Shown here in pieces: positions 54,326-63,300 of a stretch of 64,000 nt of DNA (within the stretch, counting starts at the first letter, position 1; every line of letters starts with the position of its first letter). A program made the position numbers and the translations under genes. This DNA is from Cytophagales bacterium. GTDB lineage: Bacteria; Bacteroidota; Bacteroidia; Cytophagales; UBA9547. The notes below the pieces were generated by a model. That model ran no database searches. It saw only the letters and a list, made by a program, of their open reading frames with translations, and was not told the origin of the DNA. The stretch lies in the NCBI GenBank assembly GCA_013297755.1, contig JAAFIH010000013.1:41761-105760 (forward strand), given 5' to 3'.

Positions 54326-54408
54326 ATCTATCTTGTTGTTACAAATATATACATCTTGACTATTTTCTTATTAATCATGCTTCAAAAATTTTGTTTTAAC
54401 ATGGTCGT

Positions 54409-54506
54409 ATGGATATGGCATGCTGTATGGTCGTGGCATGCTGTAGGGACAGGGCATGCTGTTGGGACAGGGCATGTTGTAGGGACAGGGCATGCCCTGT
54501 CCCTAC
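54409..54506. repeat. 18-bp tandem repeat (five units) ending in a 28-bp perfect palindrome
   Basis: Five units of 18 bp start at 54409, 54427, 54445, 54463 and 54481; later units read agggacagggcatgctgt. The last unit is followed by gtccctac, so 54479-54506 is a perfect 28-bp palindrome centred on GCATGC. It is GC-rich in an AT-rich genome. A reading frame passes through it (Cys/Arg/Asp-rich peptide) but is an extension of the Fe-S gene and unlikely to be translated. It may be a REP-like element, a protein-binding site or a cruciform-forming site. Confidence 0.85.
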
Positions 54507-54579
54507 GATAAAATTGTATTTTTTTAAAATAATAACCATTATATATAAATATCGTATTTTAGGATATAATCAAAATGTT

Positions 54580-55869
54580 ATGGCTATAATATCATCTGTT
54601 ATTTTTGCAATATTACTCGGTATTGGTGGATATTTTGCCTTCAAAAGTTTTAGTAAAATTCGTAAAAGCATACTTTTAGGAAAAGACGAAAAGCGTGAAG
54701 GAAATCTCAAAAACATGGTTTTGATGGCTCTTGGGCAAAAGAAAATGTTTGACAAACCCATACCTGCCATTTTGCATCTATTTATTTATGTTGGTTTTTT
54801 GGTAGTAAACATAGAAATGGTTGAAATTGTGATTGATGGTATTTTTGGTACACATAGGGTGCTTTCTCATATTTTTGGCAGTTTTTATGTCGTTTTAATT
54901 TCAATTTTCGAGTGTTTTGCTGTGGCTGTCATTTTTTCTTGTATTGCTTTTTGGATTAGAAGGCATGTTGTTAAAGTTAATCGTTTTCAAAGTGCTGATT
55001 TAGAGGGTTTTGCCAAAAAAGATGCCGATACAATATTATATGTAGAAGTTATTTTGATGGTAGCTTTTTTGAGTATGAATATGGCAGATTTGCAACTTCA
55101 GCAACTTAAAGCCGAGCACTATCCTAACACTGGTAACTTCCTCATTAGTAGTAGTTTAACTTCTATTTATGCTGATTTTTCGGCCTCTAATTTGGTCTTA
55201 GTCGAACGATTTAGTTGGTGGCTACATATTATAGGTGTATTGATGTTTCTCAATTATTTGCCATTTTCTAAACATTTGCATATCATGTTGGCATTTCCTA
55301 ATACCTATTACGCCTCAACTAATCTTTATGGGCAAATGAAAAATATGCCTGAGGTAACCAAAGAAGTAAAATCTATGCTTGGAGTTGCAACAACTGAATC
55401 AGAAAATAGTGCTGTTGCAGGCAAGTTTGGTGCCAAAGATATTCAAGATTTAAGTTGGAAAAACTTACTTGATGCCTACTCCTGTACAGAGTGCGGACGT
55501 TGCACAGCCCAGTGCCCAGCCAATCTAACAGGCAAAAAACTATCGCCACGCAAAATTATGATGTCTACAAGAGATAGAATGGAAGATGTGGCCAGTAAAA
55601 ACTACAATGCTAACGATGGCAAATCACTTTTAGGCGATTACATATCCCACGAAGAGCTTTTGGCTTGCACTTCTTGCAACGCTTGTGTAGATGCATGCCC
55701 TATCAATATCAATCCTTTAGAAATAATATCAGAACTAAAAAGATTTAAAATAATGGAAGAATCTGCTGCACCACAAAGTTGGAATATGATGTTTTCTAAC
55801 CTAGAAACAAGTTTTAGTCCCTGGAAATTTTCGCCATCTGATAGATTTAATTGGGCAAAAGAATCGTAA
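54580..55869 (+). CDS. Membrane (4Fe-4S) reductase subunit, HdrC/NarI-like
   Basis: Protein of 429 aa from ATG 54580 (MAIISSVIFAILLGIGGYFA). About five or six transmembrane helices fill the first 250 residues and include His residues that could bind haem b as in NarI-type subunits. The C-terminal domain has two [4Fe-4S] motifs: CTECGRCTAQCP (about 304) and CTSCNACVDACP (about 365). Such proteins move electrons between the quinone pool and a soluble CCG-domain partner. That partner usually follows in the same operon in Bacteroidota, but here a convergent gene follows. The frame is open back to 54409 through a repeat; this extension is rejected. Confidence 0.85.
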   Translation: MAIISSVIFAILLGIGGYFAFKSFSKIRKSILLGKDEKREGNLKNMVLMALGQKKMFDKPIPAILHLFIYVGFLVVNIEMVEIVIDGIFGTHRVLSHIFGSFYVVLISIFECFAVAVIFSCIAFWIRRHVVKVNRFQSADLEGFAKKDADTILYVEVILMVAFLSMNMADLQLQQLKAEHYPNTGNFLISSSLTSIYADFSASNLVLVERFSWWLHIIGVLMFLNYLPFSKHLHIMLAFPNTYYASTNLYGQMKNMPEVTKEVKSMLGVATTESENSAVAGKFGAKDIQDLSWKNLLDAYSCTECGRCTAQCPANLTGKKLSPRKIMMSTRDRMEDVASKNYNANDGKSLLGDYISHEELLACTSCNACVDACPININPLEIISELKRFKIMEESAAPQSWNMMFSNLETSFSPWKFSPSDRFNWAKES

Positions 55870-55875
55870 AAAAAA

Positions 55876-56232
55876 TCAATGTAAACTTACTATTTTTTTG
55901 CTACCAAGTAGTTTTTTTTCAGCATATAAATTGCAAAAATATACGCCTGGAGGCAAATCGTGTATCACTACTCTAAACAACCCTGAGTGCCCAAATGGGT
56001 TGAGTTCAATTTTTTGGCATTCTTTACCAATAATATCAAATACTCGAAGTTCGGTAGCTTTGGCGTGCAAACTAACTATTTCAAGGCTAACACCCTCGTT
56101 GAATGGATTTGGATAAGCCACTATATCAATTTGTGGCTGTGTAATCACACTTTTTTGGGCGGACACTTTACATAATGAAATAAGTAAGAAACTTATAATT
56201 AAAAATAATGAAAAGATGGTCGTTTTTTTCAT
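55876..56232 (-). CDS. Minimal secreted protein with type IX (T9SS) sorting domain
   Basis: Protein of 118 aa from ATG 56232. A signal peptide (MKKTTIFSLFLIISFLLISL) is followed by about 12 residues and then a complete C-terminal T9SS type A domain: VAYPNPFNEGVSLEIVS, LRVFDIIGKECQKIEL, LPPGVYFCNLYAEKKLLGSK. Normally this domain is attached to a large cargo that it sends through the type IX system to the surface. Here almost no cargo is left. It may be a remnant of a larger gene or a small surface protein. It is convergent with the Fe-S gene, with 6 nt between them. Confidence 0.83.
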   Translation of the reverse strand: MKKTTIFSLFLIISFLLISLCKVSAQKSVITQPQIDIVAYPNPFNEGVSLEIVSLHAKATELRVFDIIGKECQKIELNPFGHSGLFRVVIHDLPPGVYFCNLYAEKKLLGSKKIVSLH

Positions 56233-56381
56233 GTTTTGCAAATATACAAAGTATGAAAGTCAAAAACTAGATTTTTATGTATAGATATAACTAAAAGTGT
56301 TTTCTGATTATATGATAATAAATACAACAACTGCCATACAAAATAGTTTATAATGTATCATTATAAAATAAATAGTCAATC

Positions 56382-56852
56382 ATGGGCATATATACCTTAG
56401 AGCAAACACAAAAAATACCAGCATCCATCGAGCAAGTTTGGGATTTTATATCATCACCCAAAAATCTAAAAGACATTACTCCTCCTCACATGGGATTTGA
56501 TATTATTACTAAAAATTTGCCCGAAAAAATGTATCGTGGCATGATAGTTGGCTACAAAGTGAGTCCTGTTTTGGGAATCAAATTGACTTGGGTTACCGAA
56601 ATTTCTCAGGTAAAAGATTTAGAATACTTTGTAGACGAGCAACGCATAGGTCCTTATACACTATGGCATCATCAACATTTTATACAAAAAATAGACGGTG
56701 GAGTTTTGATGCAAGATATAGTAAACTATGTACCACCTATGGGTATACTTGGTGATATTGCCAATGCAATATTTATCAAAAATCAACTAAAAACGATTTT
56801 TGATTTTAGAACAAAGAAAGTGATTGAAATATTTGGAGATTTTAAGTCTTAG
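56382..56852 (+). CDS. SRPBCC-family (START-like) ligand-binding protein
   Basis: Protein of 156 aa. The N-terminal pattern QTQKIPASIEQVWDFISSPK and LKDITPPHMGFD, and the C-terminal long helix (ANAIFIKNQLKTIFDFRTKK), are typical of the polyketide-cyclase/START superfamily with a deep hydrophobic pocket. It resembles YfcH-type cell-division-inhibitor-associated domains, but the ligand cannot be told. Cytoplasmic. The stop codon lies 7 bp before the 3' end of the convergently encoded tRNA-Leu. Confidence 0.82.
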   Translation: MGIYTLEQTQKIPASIEQVWDFISSPKNLKDITPPHMGFDIITKNLPEKMYRGMIVGYKVSPVLGIKLTWVTEISQVKDLEYFVDEQRIGPYTLWHHQHFIQKIDGGVLMQDIVNYVPPMGILGDIANAIFIKNQLKTIFDFRTKKVIEIFGDFKS

Positions 56853-56859
56853 AAAAAAG

Positions 56860-56943
56860 TACCAGAAGCGGGAATCGAACCCGCACGGACTTGCGTCCAC
56901 AAGATTTTAAGTCTTGCGTGTCTACCTGTTCCACCATCCCGGC
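56860..56943 (-). tRNA. tRNA-Leu (anticodon UAA)
   Basis: 84 nt on the minus strand, starting GCCGGGATGGTGGAACAGG. The acceptor stem GCCGGGA pairs with TTCTGGT (three G-T pairs), discriminator A. The anticodon arm is AAGACTTAAAATCTT with loop anticodon TAA. A long variable arm (GTGGACGCAAGTCCGT region) and T-arm GCGGGTTCGATTCCCGC are present. CCA is not encoded. Confidence 0.95.
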
Positions 56944-56950
56944 AAAAATT

Positions 56951-56991
56951 AAAGGAGAATTTCAGTAATGTAAATACTAAAACTCTCCTTT
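56951..56991. terminator. Inverted repeat between the tRNA genes
   Basis: AAAGGAGA (56951-56958) and TCTCCTTT (56984-56991) are perfect complements with a 25-nt spacer. On the minus strand it lies between tRNA-Gly (first) and tRNA-Leu (second), so it could be a processing hairpin for a common precursor or a weak terminator. No long T-run follows. Confidence 0.45.
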
Positions 56992-56997
56992 GAATGG

Positions 56998-57070
<73 letters not shown>

Positions 57071-57417
57071 ATTACATTATGTCCGTATCGCTTTTGAAAC
57101 GGGATGCAAATATAATTGTATTTATTTATTTGTCAATATTTTTTAGAAAAAAAAGCATATTTTTTTTATGTACTTGAGCACATTTCTACAAAAGTATACT
57201 GTTTAACAACATTTATGAGTTGAATTTTCATCTTTTGAATATCCTCTTGCCATTTTCGAGAGTTTAAAAATAGCGTACAATTAATTTGGTAAGACCAAAA
57301 TAAGTCATTTGGCAGCTATTTAGGCTGATTATTTTACATCTTAAAATTAGCTCTCAAAAGTCAGGTATTTTTATCGCCTTTTTATTTATTTCGATTTCCA
57401 ACCCAAGAATTAGGGGT
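57071..57417. other. About 350-bp intergenic region, no gene seen
   Basis: AT-rich sequence between the tRNA-Gly 5' end and the 3' end of the DUF1080 gene. It should contain the tRNA promoter near 57080-57130, where TGTATTTATTTATTTGTC is AT-rich but shows no full -33/-7 match. No coding or RNA signal was recognised. Confidence 0.45.
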
Positions 57418-58164
57418 TTAATCTAATTCTCTAACCCAAATATTTCTAAAACTTACTGGATTACCATGTTCTTGAATTTTTATAGGAGCTTTTCCATGGG
57501 CTTTATAATAGGGCATACCTTGCCAAAGTGTTTTACCTTTGATTTCGTAGTTATTCTGAACCAAAACCCCATTATGAATAACTGTTACACGTGCTGGCGA
57601 AGCTAATGTACTATCAAGGTAAAATTTGGGAGCATTATAAATAATATCATAAGTTTGCCATTCGCCAGGCTTTCTACAAGCATTTACCAAGGGTGGTTGT
57701 TGTTTATAAATAGCGGCTGCTTGGCCATTTGCGTAAGTTTTGTTATTAAAATTATCTTGTATTTGCACTTCATATTCATTTTGAAAAAATATTCCACTAT
57801 TCCCTCTGCCTTGTCCCTCGCCTTCTATCATTGATGGACTTCGCCATTCTATATGAAGTTGAATTGAGCCAAAAGATTTTTTAGAAATGATATCTCCCAT
57901 TGATTTTACTACTGTCAATAGGCCATCTTTAAGGTTCCATTTTACTGGTTCTCCTTTTAGATTTGTAAAATTTTCTAGTGAACTTCCATCAAATAAAATG
58001 ATTGCATCTGATGGTGCTTGGTGGTTATTAAATCCAGGCGTAATTATTTTTGGTTGTGGCTCCCATACTTCAGTTTGTTCGGGTTTCATTTCAACTTGTG
58101 CAAGGGATTTTAAAATCCCAAAAATTAAAAATAGTTTAACAAATATAGTTTTATTGCAATTCAT
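57418..58164 (-). CDS. DUF1080 (3-keto-disaccharide hydrolase-like) protein
   Basis: Protein of 248 aa with a signal sequence (FVKLFLIFGILKSLAQ). The concanavalin-like DUF1080 domain is clear: IILFDGSSLENFTNLKGEPV, LLTVVKSMGDIISKKSFGSI, QLHIEWRSPSMIEGEGQGRG with NSGIFFQNEYEVQIQD, and PIKIQEHGNPVSFRNIWVRE at the end. Some members hydrolyse 3-keto-glycosides; others are domains of larger sugar-acting proteins. It is probably periplasmic. No 3-keto-forming dehydrogenase is nearby. Confidence 0.88.
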   Translation of the reverse strand: MNCNKTIFVKLFLIFGILKSLAQVEMKPEQTEVWEPQPKIITPGFNNHQAPSDAIILFDGSSLENFTNLKGEPVKWNLKDGLLTVVKSMGDIISKKSFGSIQLHIEWRSPSMIEGEGQGRGNSGIFFQNEYEVQIQDNFNNKTYANGQAAAIYKQQPPLVNACRKPGEWQTYDIIYNAPKFYLDSTLASPARVTVIHNGVLVQNNYEIKGKTLWQGMPYYKAHGKAPIKIQEHGNPVSFRNIWVRELD

Positions 58165-58250
58165 TATAGGTTTTTGTTATATTTAGATTTCAAAAATAGT
58201 TAATTTTTAGCTTTTTGCAAATTCAGTTTGCTTACTCCAAAAATTAGGGA

Positions 58251-59477
58251 TTAGTGTAGCACAGTTTCTGCAAATGACAAGTTTGACATACTTTTTTCGA
58301 TGTTACTTTCTTGTGGTTTTTTCAATGGATTTCGCTCTATTGATTTTATACTTCTGTCTTTCCATTGGCAACAAAGCCAAGCATCAATCATTTTGCCTTT
58401 GAGGGCATATAGTTTTATAAAAAATACTTTTTCTACACGTTTTGCTCCTACATTAAGTTTTGCATCAATAGATGTACGACCAAGCAATAAAATCTCTTTT
58501 TGTAGCAAAATAGCTTTTTCAAGTCCCAAAAAGATAAGATTAAAATATAGAGAATGTTTTTCGTTTTTGGCTTTATCATACCCTAAATAATACATTTCTA
58601 ACGATTTGTTAGTTTCCAAAGTCGAATAAAATGCTACAATTTCTTGGTTTATAAATATTACATGAATATTAAAATTGTCTTTATGAATGTTTTTCATCGC
58701 ACTCCAAAATGGAGTTTCTACTTTAGCAATTACAAATTCTTGGTCGGCAATAGTTTGTAGATACAAAGATTGGAGAGTGTCTTGATGAGTAATAATATCA
58801 GATTCTGATAAAGTTTTTAATTCAAAATTTATCAACGATTCTTTTATTTTTTTGTATCTGATGGCGTATTTTTTAGTAAGATCAGTAGCATAATCATTTA
58901 TTGAAATCCAGCTTGGATGTATTTGCATTTCCATAAATACATCTGGAAATTGTTGTAAAAATCCTTTTTCTTTCAAATAAGTGCCTTTTGTAGAATTATC
59001 TATTATTTCGGCTGCTACTATGCCAGTACATTTAAGTTTTTTGGCCAAGATTTCGGCACTATCTAGCCATAGATCAATAGCTGTTTCTTCGTTAATAAAT
59101 GTTTTATTATATACATATTTTGAATTATTAGACCTAAAAATATTACCTAAAACAATAATTTTTAAGTTTGCTATTCCCAAAAGTAAAGCAGTCCAAGCTG
59201 AGGTTTGAATGGGTTCTGCAATTTTTTTTAATGTGTTTTCATTTGGTTTTATATATTGAAAATATGTAAAAAATATTACTTTATTTTCTTCTTTTATTAC
59301 ACAAAAGTAAGTCTGAATATAATCATTAGTTAGTAATAATTCATAGATTAAAATTTTGTTTTCATTTAAAAAATTTATATCTAAGTACAATTTTATTTCT
59401 TCAAAATTATCAGTAATAATACAATCAAAATTGTTGTATATTTTTTGTATAAATGTTGATGTCTTTTTCGATTTCAT
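58251..59477 (-). CDS. GNAT-fold, FemAB-like protein of unknown function
   Basis: Protein of 408 aa without signal peptide or membrane helix. The middle-to-C-terminal part (about 205-370) has the pattern of FemAB/GNAT acyltransferases: long helix TKKYAIRYKKIKESLINFEL, then NIHVIFINQEIVAFYSTLET, LEMYYLGYDKAKNEKHSLYF and NLIFLGLEKAILLQKEILLL. This is reminiscent of COG3146-type 'peptidoglycan biosynthesis/recognition' proteins. The substrate is unknown. It lies 6 nt downstream of the CpsB-type phosphatase gene on the same strand, so a role in surface polymer assembly is possible. Confidence 0.65.
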   Translation of the reverse strand: MKSKKTSTFIQKIYNNFDCIITDNFEEIKLYLDINFLNENKILIYELLLTNDYIQTYFCVIKEENKVIFFTYFQYIKPNENTLKKIAEPIQTSAWTALLLGIANLKIIVLGNIFRSNNSKYVYNKTFINEETAIDLWLDSAEILAKKLKCTGIVAAEIIDNSTKGTYLKEKGFLQQFPDVFMEMQIHPSWISINDYATDLTKKYAIRYKKIKESLINFELKTLSESDIITHQDTLQSLYLQTIADQEFVIAKVETPFWSAMKNIHKDNFNIHVIFINQEIVAFYSTLETNKSLEMYYLGYDKAKNEKHSLYFNLIFLGLEKAILLQKEILLLGRTSIDAKLNVGAKRVEKVFFIKLYALKGKMIDAWLCCQWKDRSIKSIERNPLKKPQESNIEKSMSNLSFAETVLH

Positions 59478-59483
59478 TTTAAA

Positions 59484-60221
59484 TTAAATCTCGTTGTTTT
59501 TGATGGGCATTTGTAATAATTTTTTGTAATAGGGCGTTTCAATACTTTTGATAAGAGCCTCAGTATGTTTGCTATGATGCGTATCAGATCCTACAAAATC
59601 AATCATCTGGGTATCTATCAATTTATGAGCCATTTTTTTGCAATCATTTTCGTAATATCCTGATAATGAGTTGATATTGAGCTGAAATAAAAGCCCCAAA
59701 TTTTTTAGTTCTTGGTATTTTTTTATATTAAAATGGTAATAATTATATCTTTCTGGGTGAGCTAATATGGGTTTATATCCTTGGCTTAACATAAGATATA
59801 CTGCCTCGTGTATCAAATGCGATTCGTTAATGTATGATAGTTCAAACAGTACATAATTGCTTCCAAAAGTAAGCAATGGCTGATTATTTTTAAGATTTTC
59901 TATAAAAATATTATCTAAGTAATACTCTGCTGCTGCCTCAATTTTTATATAGCAATGATTGGTAATTAAATATGATTTTAACTCTTCTAATTTTGGTAGA
60001 ATAGAGTTGGCAGAATTGTTGTATTTGCCTGCATAAATATGTGGCGTAGTTACAATTTTTTTTATTCCCAAACTTTGCAATTCTTTGATGTGTTTCAACG
60101 CTTGTTGCATAGTTTGCACACCATCGTCTACGCCAGGTATTAAGTGAGAATGAATATCAGTATCAAATCCGTAAGAGAGTAATTTTTTTGGGTTTATTAA
60201 TTTTTTAAAAGATTCAAACAT
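59484..60221 (-). CDS. CpsB/YwqE-type PHP tyrosine-protein phosphatase
   Basis: Protein of 245 aa of the PHP superfamily. Metal-binding motifs are DIHSHLIPGVDDGVQT (about 22-37), VTTPHIYAGKYNNS (about 57), E94-region IKIEAAAEYYLDN, PILAHPERYNYYH (about 155) and FVGSDTHHSKHTEAL (about 215). CpsB-type enzymes dephosphorylate the tyrosine kinase that controls capsule or exopolysaccharide export. No kinase or Wzx/Wzy gene is within this window. It forms an operon with the FemAB-like gene downstream. Confidence 0.9.
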   Translation of the reverse strand: MFESFKKLINPKKLLSYGFDTDIHSHLIPGVDDGVQTMQQALKHIKELQSLGIKKIVTTPHIYAGKYNNSANSILPKLEELKSYLITNHCYIKIEAAAEYYLDNIFIENLKNNQPLLTFGSNYVLFELSYINESHLIHEAVYLMLSQGYKPILAHPERYNYYHFNIKKYQELKNLGLLFQLNINSLSGYYENDCKKMAHKLIDTQMIDFVGSDTHHSKHTEALIKSIETPYYKKLLQMPIKNNEI

Positions 60222-60364
60222 TTTGAATTTATATATAAATACATTTCTTAGTTACATTAAACGAATTGATTTTTTTTTAGTTTAAAATTAAAAAGTATTC
60301 TTTTTTTTTTAAATGTAATTATAATTCTTATATTTGTATTATTAATATAAAAAATATAATATTT

Positions 60365-63300
60365 ATGGGAAAACTACTAAAAAAACTTACATTAATAACT
60401 TCCTTATTTTTTATTCAAAATATGGTGGCACAAATCGTAAATGTCAATGCTACTGCATCAGGGAGACAACAAGTGATAGATGGATTTGGAACTTGTACAT
60501 ACTTTGATACACCTGTAAATGATGCATGGTACAAAAATATGTATTTTGGTGATGCAGAATGTTCTATTGTAAGAATGGATATGACTCCCAACTTTATAGC
60601 TCCATATTCTAATAATGGCTACAACAGCAATAGTGGATCAAGGGCTTACTCTAATGCAGAGAGTTATGTACAACCTTTTAATGGAAACACAGCTCAAATA
60701 GCTGTGATGACACCAAATATAAATACTAATGTCAATTTTTTTGATTTTACTCAGTCTTGGAGTAGGGTTGGTGGTGCTATGGCTCAAGAGGGATTTTTAA
60801 GAAAAGCAGCTTTGGGAGATTTCAAATTGATAGGTTCTGTTTGGTCTCCAGCTCCTTGGCTTAAAAAAACATCTGGTGAATTTTATGATCCACTAGGTAA
60901 TTCAAATTATGATGTAATTCCACCAACAGGTACTGCCGATGATATACCACGCCCTTATATAAATGGCGGAAATTTTGTTGGTGGTCGTATTGATACAAGT
61001 TCAAATCCAAGAGCTATATTTTTTGATGGCGTACAAAATACAAGTGCTATTACACAATATGCTCGTTGTATGGCAGCTTATATTCGTGGTTTTCAAAATT
61101 ATTATAATGTCAAATTTTATGCTTTTAGTATTCAAAATGAATTAGGGTTTGAAACATTTTATCATTCTTCTTACATACCCAAAACTTCTGAATATATAAA
61201 ATGTGCAGTTGCTGTACGTAGAGAATTGGATAAATATCCAGATTTGAAAGACATTAAAATCATGGGACCCGAAGATTTGTTGAGCAACGCAGATGCCATG
61301 TGGGCTTATGGACCAACTGTAGATAAAAACTTACAATATTTAGAAGGCATAGAAGCCGATACTGCAGCCAGAAGGGCAGTTAGTTTTTACAATATTCATG
61401 GTTATGACTCAAATGGAGCCTCTTCGGCTGGTGCTAATCCAACGCTATGGAACGCTTGGGCAAATGGTTGGACTACTGCCTTATTGCCTTACCACCCTGA
61501 TAATAAAAATGGATTTAGAAGCACAAACAAAAGATCTTGGATGACCGAAACTTCAGGGGAGGCAACTGCATGGTTATCTCCAGCAGGACCTGCATTTCCT
61601 GGAGAAGGTGCTTTTGGCGTTGGCCTCAATATGTTTACAGCCCTTACTGCTGGCTATCAAAACGCTTATGTATATTGGCAAATGGCAGATAACGAGTCCT
61701 TAACGGCTGGTACATCAACATTTTCACTTACAAATGGTTTGGATAATACTAATTCAAAAAAATACAATGCCTTTAAACACTTTTCTAAATTTATAAGACC
61801 CAATGCTGTAAGATTGGAAACATCTTTTACTGGTGCTGGAAGTGTTGCTGCTACTGCTTTTATACATGACGAAAATAAAACACTCACTTATGTACTTATT
61901 AATAAAGAAAATGCTACACGAAGCGTTACCGTAAATATACCATCAGGTCTAGATTTTGGATTAACTTCTTTGCTAGGTTTTAGAACCAACAATGCAGGTA
62001 ATTTTGTAAACACAAATTATACTATTGCCGCTAACTCAGTAACAGTTTCAATGCCTGCTTACAGTATAGTTACATTATATGGCAAAGGTTTTTCAATAAG
62101 TCCTTTGGCTGGCTATGCTATTACTTCAACTGCACAAACTGTAAATCTGAGCGTTTCTGGTTTAGTCAATTGGACATTAACTAAATCTTCTTCTGCCACT
62201 TGGCTTACCTTAAGTACTGCTTCAGGTTTTGGAAATAGAATAGTAAATATGTCGGCAACTCTCAATACAGGAGCTATAAGAAATGCAATCGTTACAGCTT
62301 CTGGAATCACAGGTGGTGTAAATGTAAATTATGTTGTAACTATAACACAAGCTGCTACAGGTGCCTCACTCACTGCAACACCAAGTACACAAACATTTGC
62401 AGCTAATGGAGGTACAAATACAGGAAACATAGTGTCGTCTGTCAATTGGATTGTTCAAAACAATGCTGCTTGGCTTACACCATCTACACTTTCTGGTTCT
62501 AATAGTGCCCCACTTAATTTTACTGCTTCTGCAAATGGCGGCATTAATGCAAGAACAGCTATCGTAACAATTACCAATGGGACATTAAACGCTTTTGTTA
62601 ATATAACACAAGCTGGTATTGGTAATATACTACTCATTTCAAATGCACAAATGTTTTATTCCGCAAAACCAGCCTCTTTAGCTGTTTCTGTTACTGGAAA
62701 TGTAACTTGGGCAGCTACTTCCTCTCAGCCTTGGATAACTTTTACTGGTGGTTCGGGTACAGGAAACGGTATTTTTAATGTTGTTGCAAGTCAAAATCCA
62801 AGTACAAGCAATAGGACAGCTACGGTTTCTGTTACAGGAAGTAGCATTACAAGAATTATTAATATTACTCAAGAGGGTATAGTTAATCAACTCAGAGTAG
62901 CAGCTTTAGGTAATTCTATCACACAAGGAAATGTCATAGGTGGACAAGTAAATCAGTGGAGTTATCGCTTTTTCTTATGGGAAAAATTAGATTCTTTAAA
63001 CATGAATATCAACATGGTTGGCTTTCATAATTTCTTTTTCAATGAAACATCTAGCAACTACGCTCCTACCCCTAACTCAAGATATACTGCACGTCCTTTT
63101 GATAGAGACAACGATGCCTACTATGGAATTAATAGCACAGATTTATTAAATGGCTCTGCAAGTACAGGTTGGACAGGTTCGTCCTTACCATCTTTGGTCA
63201 ATCGTAGTTATACTCCTGATTTTGCACTTTTACATATTGGTACAAACGATGTGAATAATACAACAGCAGTAATTACAACAGTATCAAATATAAAATCAAC

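Noticed and set aside
54409..54579. N-terminal extension of the Fe-S protein (MDMACCMVVACCRDRACCWD...)
   Set aside because: It is the translation of the 18-bp tandem repeat; the Cys/Arg/Asp pattern comes from the repeat. MAIISSVIFAILL at 54580 is a normal membrane start.
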